Of a DNA stretch of 64,000 bases, positions 56,267 through 64,000 are shown one piece after another (positions within the stretch are counted from its first letter, which is position 1; every line of letters begins with the position of its first letter). The stretch is from NCBI RefSeq assembly GCF_029203305.1, contig NC_089462.1, forward strand, positions 496,001 to 560,000, given 5' to 3'. The notes beneath the pieces were generated by a model, which saw nothing but the letters and a program-made list of their open reading frames with translations, made no database searches and was not told the DNA's origin. The translations under genes and the position numbers were made by a program. Source of the stretch: Yamadazyma tenuis (lineage: Eukaryota; Ascomycota; Pichiomycetes; Serinales; Debaryomycetaceae).

Positions 56267-56793
56267 CTAATATTCCCGAATCACCACCACCAAAAGCGTC
56301 ACCAATACCGCCAAAATTACCCCTATCAATGTAGCCAATGCCTTTCGAGTGGCAGGATAATAATTGTATATGAGAAGGTGCTGCACTTTGAAGTACCGCA
56401 CGAACCCATGAAGTAAGGTGACGATGCCCAAGGCAATGAAAATCCCACCCAATGGCTTACCATATTTGTGGAACCGATCAGCATCGGGAATGTCAAGGTT
56501 CACAAACCTACCTGAGGTCTTCACCTTTGAATTGCTCAGCAACTTGAAGAGTTGAGTGATACCAATGCCTATGGTGATAAAGGAGAGCGATGTTCTGAGC
56601 CACGCTAGGAACGTTCGTTCATTGGCCATCTATTTGAGTTAGTATACAACTTGAGGGTAGAAGGTATTTGAATGGAAAAACATACGTGGTCTCGGGCAAC
56701 TGACCCTTTGTTCTCGAGGGAAATAGACCCTTGGAAGATGGTGGCCGAGCTGAACTCGGGGATGTCGGGCTCGTCAATGGTTTGGTCTGCCAT
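56267..56793 (-). CDS. DUF202/YidH-like small membrane protein (one intron)
   Basis: Exon 1 56793-56686 and exon 2 56629-56267 encode 156 aa. The 56-nt intron (56685-56630) has donor GTATGT, branch TACTAAC (56644-56638) and acceptor AATAG. Splicing creates the family signature ARDHMANERTFLAWLRTSLS, which neither exon alone has. Three membrane segments follow (SFITIGIGITQLFKLL, GGIFIALGIVTLLHGFVRYF, ALATLIGVILAVLVTLLVVV). DUF202 proteins include the bacterial YidH type and the Vtc1 membrane domain; this one lacks SPX or VTC features and has an acidic N-terminus, so it is the stand-alone type of unknown function. The ATG within exon 2 (56629) could also act as a start if the intron were retained. 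Confidence 0.9.
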
Positions 56794-57607
56794 GGTGATG
56801 AAGGGGGTTTTGTCGCAGGCGGTTTCACCAAAATGCGATTAGCCAACTGTGGTGCGCCACAAACGTGATATGCAGCAAGAGGCTGCTGGGAGGCTGCTGG
56901 GAGGCTCCAGGCTGCGCACGTGACATCTGTTCCCCCCCATGGGTATACTTTTTCCTGGATGTCAGAATGAGGATCTCCGGCTACGCTATAGCAGTAGGGC
57001 ACAACCAGGTGTCCTATTCGGGGTCGTGTTCCAGGCGAGACCGGCATATCCAATGAGTGCTGCTCTCAATGATTGCATCATCCACTAAACTCTAGGTTTG
57101 GACTCTCGGAAAAGGGTTATTAAGATTTGGAGGGGTAGGGATCATGACCCCCACCTGTATACCTTGTTTATTTGCTTATCACACCAAGTGTATTTCTTTT
57201 CTTTTGCTCATACCAAGATTTTACGGTTGTTGCAAGCCTTATCAGGAAGTCGGGTGCGGGTCTCCGGATACTTCTGAAAGGTTAATCGACCAGCGGTGAA
57301 ACCTTGTAACCACCACATACTTTCGAACTCCAGGTGCCTAACCCTTGAACACTTCTCGAACCTCCACCAGCCCTTTGGTAATTAAAAAATATCCATATTT
57401 CTTAATGCGGTTTTGATTGTGTCAAGCTGCGCCGATCTATCGGGTTCCGCGCGGAAGCTGCAGTTAAATAACGCACCCGAACCTACAATTTCACACCATT
57501 TGGTTCAGTCAATGATTTCTGTATATAGGTAATCTATGCTATTAACTGGTTCATGCTATTATGTCTTGTGTCTTGATGAATAGGGTGTAGATGTAGATGC
57601 TTGAAGC
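56794..57607. other. Intergenic region with Cbf1-type site and short tandem repeat
   Basis: About 814 bp between the DUF202 gene promoter and the KRE1-like gene 3' end. It has a duplicated 11-bp unit GGCTGCTGGGA (56881-56902) and a CACGTGAC E-box, the Cbf1-type site (about 56918-56925), plus a C-run (about 56932-56938). No gene, tRNA or transposon is recognised. Confidence 0.5.
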
Positions 57608-57982
57608 TCACATACACAAGAGGAAAGCACCTGCCAAGAGAGGTAAAAAAATTAAGCCTTGGGTACTACCTGAAACTGCCAAGATGGATGGATGGCTACG
57701 TCCAGGGCTGGCCCCGTTGGTGGCCGTGATGGTGGTCTGATCGTATGTTCTGATCTGTCCCACCTGCCCAGAAAGTGATCCCAACCCCATGGATCCCGAC
57801 ACCGGCGACGACACTTCCTCGTACATCAGGGTGAATTTTTGGCGGTAGATGGATTGATACGTTGTAAGTTTTCCCGAGATGGTACCAGTGGCCCACACCA
57901 AGGTGTTGGTGGTTGTGGTGGCATCAGCATGAACGAAAAAAATCAACTGGAGGGCAAACAATATCGAAATAAACAATCTCAT
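57608..57982 (-). CDS. KRE1-like small GPI-anchored cell-wall protein
   Basis: A 124-aa secretory protein: signal peptide (MRLFISILFALQLIFFVHA), then a short Thr-rich segment TTTTNTLVWATGTISGKLTT, YQSIYRQKFTLMYEEVSSPV, SGSMGLGSLSGQVGQIRTYD, a small spacer and a C-terminal hydrophobic GPI signal (GLIFLPLLAGAFLLCM). The TLVWATGTISG...QSIYRQKFTLMY arrangement and the SGSMGLGSLSGQVG motif recall fungal Kre1, a beta-1,6-glucan-related wall protein and K1 receptor in S. cerevisiae. The assignment is from memory of family motifs and is moderate. I chose the ATG at 57982, the first ATG with a good signal peptide. Confidence 0.7.
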   Translation of the reverse strand: MRLFISILFALQLIFFVHADATTTTNTLVWATGTISGKLTTYQSIYRQKFTLMYEEVSSPVSGSMGLGSLSGQVGQIRTYDQTTITATNGASPGRSHPSILAVSGSTQGLIFLPLLAGAFLLCM

Positions 57983-58702
57983 GATGGTGTGGCAGATTTT
58001 CAATCAAGGATGCTGCTTTTATTCAAGTGAATGCTAGTACTTGGATTATGCAAAGGAAAAGTAGGACCCGGATGCCTGATTCACACGTTTTTCAACGTCA
58101 CCGTAAGATTTTGAACGAGTGTAGAAGTTGAACAAAGTTGTCAAGCCGTTGAAAAAAACTTCCTGTTCACCATCGCTATATAAGTGTCACCAGTGTTTGA
58201 AATCAAGATGATAAAATAAAAATAAAATAAGCGAAAATCCTGAGTTAGACCTGCATGTATTCCTCTCCTTCATGCACCTCAGACCTTGTTATATTTTGTC
58301 AACAGCCAGATTTTCAGCCCTGTCTCTTATATTTGAGTTCCGGATTAACCTCGTCCTTACAATTGCTAACGGCCGGTAGCTGGGCAAACACCTGCAGAGC
58401 GGAGACTAACATTAGATCCGAACTGTCGGGTGAAAGTTATTTTAAGCTCCTGTTGTTAACTGACATATAAACACGTCCTCTCCTCTAAGCCCTGTGCTGC
58501 ACTGTTACGTGGTTCGTGGTGCTGCCGAACCTGGCGTGGTTCATAATTCTGCGCCTAAAATTTCATAGTTGTTAAGGACGGATGCAGAAAAAGGCATTTC
58601 GTGTCAGGAATTGCGAGGGTTGGTTATTGTTCCCTAACACAGTGGAACACCACGGTGTTTGAGTTTACAGTACCAGCCCTCAAATTTCAAGTACATGTAG
58701 CC
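57983..58702. other. Intergenic region between KRE1-like gene and PPH3
   Basis: About 720 bp containing the KRE1-like promoter and the PPH3 3' end. ORFs of about 70 codons are present but featureless. The direct pair CGTGGTTC near 58508 and 58533 is the only small repeat noted. No RNA gene is recognised. Confidence 0.45.
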
Positions 58703-59680
58703 TTAAATAAAGTAATCAATGGTAGGCTTCTTGGAAGGGATAGAAGAGATTTCTTGGTTGGTGGACGCCTCGAAAACCTTATACTGTCGGCCCAATGCGT
58801 TATCGATGGCTAGCACCAGGGCAATATTCCCACACCGGTAACAATAATTAGGAGCAGACCACACCGTTACCAATCTCTTATCAAACATTTCCTTATATCC
58901 TTCCATTACAAGCTGGTGGGCCCGAGCTATCAACGAGACGCCGTTGGTGTGAGAAAACTTCTTGACTTCGTTGTACCCGAATAAAAACCCTGCCCCTCGA
59001 GGGGAAATCGACCAACTGGGCACATCTTCTGGATCCGACCAAAGCAAATCGCACATGGCCCCTTCGTGAGGAACTTCTTGTTTCCTATTGATCACACGGA
59101 TCTGATCGATCTGATCTATCATCGGGCTCAAGCCCCCGTGGACACAGAAAACCCCGTCTTGACCGCCTATCATCGCTCCCAAGGATAAATAATCAAACAC
59201 CTCACAACAGTACCTCCACACATTGACACTGCCATACTTGCGGAGACACTCGTCGTAGAACCCGTAGACAGTTGTGATCTGTCGGGTCTCATGATTGCCT
59301 CTGATGAGGGTGATGCGGTCAGGGTACCTCACTTTGAGCGCCATAAGCAAGAGAAAACTCTCTAATGAGTAGAATCCTCTATCCACAAAGTCTCCCAAAA
59401 AAAGGTATTGGGTAGACGGACACTCGCCACCTGTTTTGAATAGCGTCAACAAATCATGGAGCTGCCCATGGATATCTCCACAAATGGTTATAGGTGTATC
59501 TAGGGCTTGCACGTTTCCCTCTTCAATGAGAATTTCAATAATCTTATTGCATAACTCTTCCACATCCCTTTCGGGAATTAACTTGCACTCCTTGACACGC
59601 TCGATTGTACTGGTCAAAGGTTAGTATAAAGCGCTCGGTATATTCAATTGGGTGGATACTTACTCGTCCAAGTTTAACAT
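58703..59680 (-). CDS. PPH3: Protein phosphatase 4 catalytic subunit Pph3 (one intron)
   Basis: Exon 1 59680-59664 (17 nt) and exon 2 59609-58703 encode 307 aa. The 54-nt intron (59663-59610) has donor GTAAGT, branch TACTAAC and acceptor CCAG, and yields the N-terminus [20 protein letters not shown]. Metallophosphatase motifs: [89 protein letters not shown] and C-terminal DYFI. Match is best to yeast Pph3 (308 aa, [17 protein letters not shown] is shared), not Pph21/22, Sit4 or Ppg1. PP4 acts with Psy2 in DNA-damage recovery and dephosphorylates gamma-H2AX and Rad53. Confidence 0.95.
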
Positions 59681-59713
59681 TGAAGCTGCGTACTTTTTTC
59701 TGGAGCCTCAAAA

Positions 59714-59719
59714 ACGCGT
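59714..59719. promoter_or_regulatory. MCB-like ACGCGT upstream of PPH3
   Basis: A perfect ACGCGT palindrome 34 bp upstream of the PPH3 ATG, in the 115-bp gap to the MCM2 3' end. It matches the MBF binding core; a regulatory role is inferred only. Confidence 0.35.
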
Positions 59720-59795
59720 ACTGTTATCGCTAACATTTATTCCTAAATCACAATCTATATTACACATTTAATTCGTATACGCTCTCCATAAGCGT

Positions 59796-62357
59796 CTAGC
59801 TCCTCCTGGTGGGCAATGTATACTTCATGAAGGCACGTTGCAACTTCTTCCGTACCGTCACCTTTTGTGCTCCCACAAAACTATCGATACTCACCTTGAT
59901 GGCCCGATTCAAATCACTTTGACTGACAAAATCACTCAACCTCATCTTGGCAAATGCTTCTGCAATTCTCAAAATACTTTCCAAATGACGAACCGTGATA
60001 GGGAAGGACTCAGTGGCAAGCGATTCTCTTCTCAAGTCGGCATATACCTTGGCAACCTTGTCCATATCCATTTGGTGTAATTTTGGATGAACTTTGGCTC
60101 TGGCATAAGCAATATATTTGCCTAACAATTCCTGGCTGATTGGAGAAATTTCCTTTTCTTTCTGCTTGTTGACCTCGGCAAGACGTCTTTGTCTCGAACT
60201 CTTACTAGGAGTATCGATTTCCATAACTTCATCGTCTTCACCCATGAAATCATCACCAAGCTCAGTGTTGGGATGTGATCTCATATGAGAATCAATGACG
60301 AAACTCGCCAATCTTTCATCCAGCTCTTCATTCACGATGTCTCTCACCACACACAAAATATCGAATCTCGACAAAATTGGTTCTGTCAAGTCAACGTTCT
60401 GTGATAAAGTCAATGTCGAATTGTACTTTCCTCCGTTAGGGTTAGCAGCTGCAACGATCGAGCATCTGGCTTGTAAAGTGGTGACAATACCGGCTTTGGA
60501 AACAGAGATACTTTGCTGTTCCATAGCTTCGTGAATGGAGGTTCTGTCTTGGTCGTTCATCTTATCAAATTCATCAATCAAACAAACACCTTTATCTGCC
60601 AAAACCAAGGCACCACCTTCCAAAGTCCATTCGCTAGTTAATGGGTCTCTTCTGACAGAGGCTGTCAACCCGACGGCAGATGCACCTTGACCAGTTGCAA
60701 AAACAGCTCTGTTTGCAATTTTTTCGACATACTTCAAGATTTGTGATTTGGCAGTACCGGGATCACCCAATAATAACACATTAATATCACCTCTAATGGA
60801 ATGCTTACCATTGATGTCTTTTGGAACACCGCTGAAAAGAGAACACGCAACAGCAGTCTTGATGTCTTTATGTCCATAGATAGAAGGGGCCATGGACGAG
60901 ATGATCTTATCGATGATACCTCGTTCTTGACTCAACTTCCTGAATTCTCTTTCCTCTTCTTCCGAAAACAAACTCATATTCTGGTTTGAAATTTCCTTCT
61001 TGTTGATCGAGTTGGCTTCAATAATGGTAGCGAACACTGGGAATCCACTCTTAACGTTTAAGTTACCATCATAGTTGTTCTTGTAAATACCAGTGACCTC
61101 GACTTCTTCACCGGGTTTAGCTGTATCGACTAAGTCACTCAACAAAATGATTTCTCTATGTCTAGGTAATCTACCAGCAGGTACTGACCCAGGCCTTTCC
61201 TGTAATGTGATTCTTTGGTAGTTTCTGTATAAGGTTTTTTCGCTGTTGATTTTTAAAGGTCCCTTGGACTGACAATTGGTACAGAATGAAATCTTAACTT
61301 CAGTATGCGATTCTTGAATAAACGGACCCAAAACAGCACCACACTTGAGACAGTCGAACTTGACGTACTTCAACTGAGGGAAAACACTGGTTCTTCTGGT
61401 AACAACCCCATTGATCTTGATCAAGTTATTCAAGTTGCTCTCTCTCAAATCTCTTAAGCTCATCAAGTTGGGGAAGTTGATGATTCTAACGTGGATTTCT
61501 TGGTGAATTTGCGAATAGTTAGGGTAGTGCAATTCAGTGGCTTCCATGGCAACAATGTCAAATATTCTTAACACTTCAGCAGGGGAAGTGGCCAAAAATA
61601 ATGCCAAAATGGCTTTGGATTCAGCCAAGTGGTCGTAAGACACTTCCAACGATTCACTGTTAACTTCACCCAAAGATCTAATTCTGGCACCATACACGGA
61701 TCTACCCTTCTCATCAGTATATTCCAAGAGGAAAGATCTCAATTCTCTAGCAATGGACCGAGAAACCGCAGGTTGCAAAATCCATTCGGTGATGCTAGGA
61801 GCCTTAATGTCACTCAAGCTTTCCAAAGATAACTCTTCGTTGAAAGGGTCAATTTCTTCGAGCTCGTCCATGCCATCGCCTTCTTCTTCCAATTGACGTC
61901 TTCTTCTTCTTTGAATAGGCAACCCGTACTGGTCCAACCTTCCTTCATCGTCGCCATCATCGTCTCCATCCAAAAATGCCTGGCTTCTGGACCGGCCACC
62001 TCTTGACATTAATTCGTCTCTTCTGTTCAACTGGTTGTCGATTCTTCTTCTGGTGGCAGCGTCCAACTCTTCGTATTCTTCATCATCGATGTTTCCATCT
62101 CCCAAGTCGTACTGGTCTTGAGCCTCATTAATTCTGTAGTCACCTTCAATGTTCTCCATCAAATCCTCTCCGTCTTCTTCGTCACTAGGATTTAAATCTT
62201 GTATATCATCGTGGATTTCCTCTTCTTCATCTTCAAAAGGCCGCGAGGGTGAAGAGGGAAGAGGTGGAGACGAAGGGATGGGTGATGAATGGTCACTCAA
62301 CACCTCGTCATCTTCATCTACTTGTCTTTTTCTAGGGTTTCGTGTTGGACTTGACAT
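59796..62357 (-). CDS. MCM2: MCM replicative helicase subunit Mcm2
   Basis: An 853-aa subunit of the Mcm2-7 helicase. The long acidic N-terminal tail (about 1-190) includes Asp/Glu-rich histone-binding-like stretches and the Cdc7 target region. The zinc-binding CLKCGAV...FCTNCQSKG lies at about 336-365. The AAA+ core has Walker A GDPGTAKSQ (531-539), Walker B VCLIDEFDKMND, sensor 1 AAANPNGGKY and Arg finger motif EPILSRFDILCVVRD. The YTDEKGRSVYGARIRSLGEV block and PSITEWILQPAVSRSIAREL favour Mcm2 over other MCMs. Length matches S. cerevisiae Mcm2 (868 aa). An ACGCGT MCB lies 80 bp upstream. Confidence 0.97.
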   Translation of the reverse strand: MSSPTRNPRKRQVDEDDEVLSDHSSPIPSSPPLPSSPSRPFEDEEEEIHDDIQDLNPSDEEDGEDLMENIEGDYRINEAQDQYDLGDGNIDDEEYEELDAATRRRIDNQLNRRDELMSRGGRSRSQAFLDGDDDGDDEGRLDQYGLPIQRRRRRQLEEEGDGMDELEEIDPFNEELSLESLSDIKAPSITEWILQPAVSRSIARELRSFLLEYTDEKGRSVYGARIRSLGEVNSESLEVSYDHLAESKAILALFLATSPAEVLRIFDIVAMEATELHYPNYSQIHQEIHVRIINFPNLMSLRDLRESNLNNLIKINGVVTRRTSVFPQLKYVKFDCLKCGAVLGPFIQESHTEVKISFCTNCQSKGPLKINSEKTLYRNYQRITLQERPGSVPAGRLPRHREIILLSDLVDTAKPGEEVEVTGIYKNNYDGNLNVKSGFPVFATIIEANSINKKEISNQNMSLFSEEEEREFRKLSQERGIIDKIISSMAPSIYGHKDIKTAVACSLFSGVPKDINGKHSIRGDINVLLLGDPGTAKSQILKYVEKIANRAVFATGQGASAVGLTASVRRDPLTSEWTLEGGALVLADKGVCLIDEFDKMNDQDRTSIHEAMEQQSISVSKAGIVTTLQARCSIVAAANPNGGKYNSTLTLSQNVDLTEPILSRFDILCVVRDIVNEELDERLASFVIDSHMRSHPNTELGDDFMGEDDEVMEIDTPSKSSRQRRLAEVNKQKEKEISPISQELLGKYIAYARAKVHPKLHQMDMDKVAKVYADLRRESLATESFPITVRHLESILRIAEAFAKMRLSDFVSQSDLNRAIKVSIDSFVGAQKVTVRKKLQRAFMKYTLPTRRS

Positions 62358-62845
62358 GATGAATGTTGGAGTTGTACAAATGAGATAAATGTGCCATATA
62401 TCAAGTGCGCACTACGCGATAATTTTTTTCCACACAACGCGTCTAATAAATTATCCTAATTGGGTTAATTAATGTTATGGCTTGGGAGGACACGACTATC
62501 ACTTAGGCATTTTGAAAGGGGAAGAATGCCTAGCAGGTCTTAGTTGTGTGCTGGTAGTGGGAGGCCCGCCCGGGAGAATGAGAGCTGTTATGAAATTGTT
62601 TTTAGTAACAGATTTTGTAAGACTATAGCCACCCATTCCTAAGAACCTATCTCCTAACGTCTCTATCCCCAGTCTCATGTCTTCTCTTGGTATATCATGG
62701 TGTTCACGACTAGTGTAATTCCTTCTGTTGATTATATTTGTTATGGTTCATTTTTGTTCTGTCTCAAATCCCTCTCATTTCTGCGAAACTCACAAATATA
62801 TAAAGGCTCAATTTAGGCTACAGTGAAGTTCTGACCAATAAAACT
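62358..62845. promoter_or_regulatory. Divergent promoter region between MCM2 and the secreted-protein gene
   Basis: About 488 bp. The MCM2-proximal part holds the MCB listed separately. The right end has a TATA-like ACAAATATATAAAGG (about 62792-62806), about 40-55 bp before the secreted-protein ATG. No gene seen. Confidence 0.5.
62437..62442. promoter_or_regulatory. MCB element (ACGCGT) at MCM2
   Basis: A perfect MluI cell-cycle box 80 bp upstream of the MCM2 ATG, with the extended context CAACGCGTCTA identical to the ASF1 site. MCM genes are G1/S-regulated in yeasts. It could also influence the divergent secreted-protein gene. Confidence 0.5.
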
Positions 62846-63898
62846 ATGCACCTTCACAACGTCTCATGGTTGCTTTTATCGCTATTCGCAGTAGCCACCG
62901 CTGACAAAATTAAAACCACTAACGACACTTTGCTCAACGCTAACCTGGTTAAGGCAAATTTTGCAGCCACTGAGAACCAAACTCAGGTACCACCTCTATC
63001 ATGGAAAGAGCTCATCACAAGCTTTTTTCACGATCCCAAACCCGTCACCAAGAGACATTATATCCTCGACAGCCACTTCAACCAAGTTAAATATTTTCAG
63101 ACCATGGACGATTTCATCACGTCCACCTACTTCAAAAACCCCAAGAGGCCCGACCAAGTTTATGCCAAGATCAATGAGACCGAAAGTAATTCCCTCTTCT
63201 CGGTGGTATCTTATCCTACGGAGAAGAAAACAGGCAACATAATTGTGAGGGAGGTCTACTATGGAGAGCCAAAGTCTGCATCGATTCTAAACCAGCCCAT
63301 CACCAAGTGTGCTTATTCTCACAGTCCTCTTGCTTCGGTACAAATCAGGAAGAGTAACTCATTTTCCCGTGCGTTCGAGCATGTGCATGGATTCCAGGTT
63401 TCAGCTAGTTATTCACTCAATATTATGGATGTGTTAACTGCCGGCCTTCTGAGCATTATCGATAATGTTTTGCCGGGACTCGCAAACCTTACCATTGGCT
63501 TAGGGGTTTCCAGTGAGATTGGAAAACTGTATTCTACGTCTCGTTCGTTTGGGGGAACAGTCAACTGTGGATCTGGAACCAGTGATTCCACCCAGTTGTT
63601 TGTCAGTATCCGATACGTATACTATCCCAACGCCAAAGTCCGGTACCGGGTGTATAGGACCAAGGGCCGTTTTTCTGGGTCGTCTGCCAAGTTTGTTGAA
63701 GCTTCTCCCTGGGAAAAGGCATACAGCTCTGAGTCCCATTCCGAGTATGGAGTAGTCGTCTACGATAATAGCCATGGGACCGAATACGCGTGTGTAAACG
63801 ACCCCAAGTACTTACAGTGTGATGATGAGGTGAATTTCAAAGTGTTTGATCCTCAGTATGATCCGGTGGAAGGTCTTCACTATGCGCTCCAAGTTTAG
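62846..63898 (+). CDS. Secreted protein of unknown function
   Basis: A 350-aa protein with an N-terminal signal peptide (HNVSWLLLSLFAVATADK, cleavage near 19-20) and a possible Kex2 site (PVTKRHYILD, about residues 67-76), so it may be a pro-protein. The mature part is mixed and globular with no GPI signal. Notable are four late Cys (about 149, 238, 318 and 327) that could form two disulfides, and a hydrophobic stretch in the middle (MDVLTAGLLSIIDNVLPGLA). A beta-rich region follows (NLTIGLGVSSEIGKLYSTSR, STQLFVSIRYVYYPNAKVRY). Three N-glycosylation sequons are present (NDT, NQT, NLT). I recognise no family. Its TATA-bearing promoter and codon structure support a real gene. It is placed divergently from MCM2. 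Confidence 0.8.
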   Translation: MHLHNVSWLLLSLFAVATADKIKTTNDTLLNANLVKANFAATENQTQVPPLSWKELITSFFHDPKPVTKRHYILDSHFNQVKYFQTMDDFITSTYFKNPKRPDQVYAKINETESNSLFSVVSYPTEKKTGNIIVREVYYGEPKSASILNQPITKCAYSHSPLASVQIRKSNSFSRAFEHVHGFQVSASYSLNIMDVLTAGLLSIIDNVLPGLANLTIGLGVSSEIGKLYSTSRSFGGTVNCGSGTSDSTQLFVSIRYVYYPNAKVRYRVYRTKGRFSGSSAKFVEASPWEKAYSSESHSEYGVVVYDNSHGTEYACVNDPKYLQCDDEVNFKVFDPQYDPVEGLHYALQV

Positions 63899-63944
63899 TT
63901 ATCGCGACCTGAAAAAATCGAAATTCATAACCTGTTAGATCAAG

Positions 63945-64000
63945 ATGAAAGACAATGAATCCAATGATACTGGGGGTGCGGATGATAAGGTGACGACGGC
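63945..64000 (+). CDS. Possible start of another gene (truncated by window end)
   Basis: An ATG at 63945, 46 bp after the secreted-protein stop, opens a frame with no stop to the window end: 18 codons coding MKDNESNDTGGADDKVTT. The polar, acidic start would suit a cytosolic or transporter N-terminus. Too short to identify; it could also be chance. Confidence 0.3.
   Translation, partial: MKDNESNDTGGADDKVTT

Overview
This window is nuclear DNA from a budding yeast, most likely of the CUG-Ser clade (Debaryomycetaceae and relatives: Candida, Debaryomyces, Scheffersomyces, Yamadazyma and so on). Four things point there. Nearly every gene aligns by eye to a Saccharomyces cerevisiae protein. An ALS-type agglutinin-like adhesin, a family typical of that clade, is present. 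The introns are few, short and 5'-biased, with GTATGT or GTAAGT donors and perfect TACTAAC branch sites. CTG codons also fall where S. cerevisiae proteins carry Ser (IMP4 codon 94, DCS1 codon 6) or small residues (YND1 codon 22). Proteins from this window should therefore be translated with code 12. The genus cannot be fixed from sequence alone.

Layout. 1-7.4 kb: the 5' part of URA2 (minus), the potassium transporter TRK1, the ribosome-biogenesis factor IMP4, and a Ser-rich phosphoprotein-like ORF. 7.4-16.8 kb: the least gene-dense part. It holds a 1.96-kb non-coding stretch with a GC-rich, foldable island, then a 5.4-kb ALS-like GPI adhesin gene with 33 tandem 35-39-residue repeats, then a 2-kb divergent intergenic region that ends in about 165-bp tandem repeats. 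16.8-31 kb: TSC11 (TORC2 Rictor), a small coiled-coil ORF, ASF1, a J-like/NF-kB-inhibitor-like ORF, a PIN-type auxin-efflux-like carrier, RHB1 (Rheb), YND1 (apyrase), a flavin monooxygenase and MDM12. 31-44.6 kb: a very compact block with DCS1, DBP7, RPC37, GCN3, a CofD/YvcK-like gene (YNL011C), ASC1 with an intronic U24 snoRNA, CMR1, FOL3, PEX17, MED11 and PSF1. 44.7-64 kb: tRNA-Cys(GCA), PEX1, COX20, EMC3 (spliced), NPA3, a GH125/MUG157-like mannosidase, an orphan ORF, EFM7, RPS30 (spliced, one-codon first exon), a DUF202 protein (spliced), a KRE1-like GPI protein, PPH3 (spliced), MCM2, an unknown secreted protein, and the first codons of one more gene.

The genes are housekeeping and are not arranged as an operon. 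Many pairs share divergent promoters of 55-90 bp or converge within 7-100 bp. Themes recur without being physically organised: TOR/growth signalling (TSC11, RHB1, PPH3), ribosome and translation (IMP4, DBP7, RPS30, ASC1/U24, GCN3, EFM7, NPA3, RPC37), replication and chromatin (MCM2, PSF1, ASF1, CMR1), peroxisome import (PEX1, PEX17), and the cell surface (ALS-like adhesin, KRE1-like protein, unknown secreted protein). Five spliced genes were reconstructed here from splice signals: ASC1, EMC3, RPS30, the DUF202 gene and PPH3.

I did not find a clearly novel multi-gene system. The observations most worth a second look are the adhesin repeat architecture with one archaic-looking unit, the 165-bp promoter repeats upstream of TSC11, the structured GC-rich island near 7.7-8.0 kb, the orphan secreted protein, and the PEX17 assignment.
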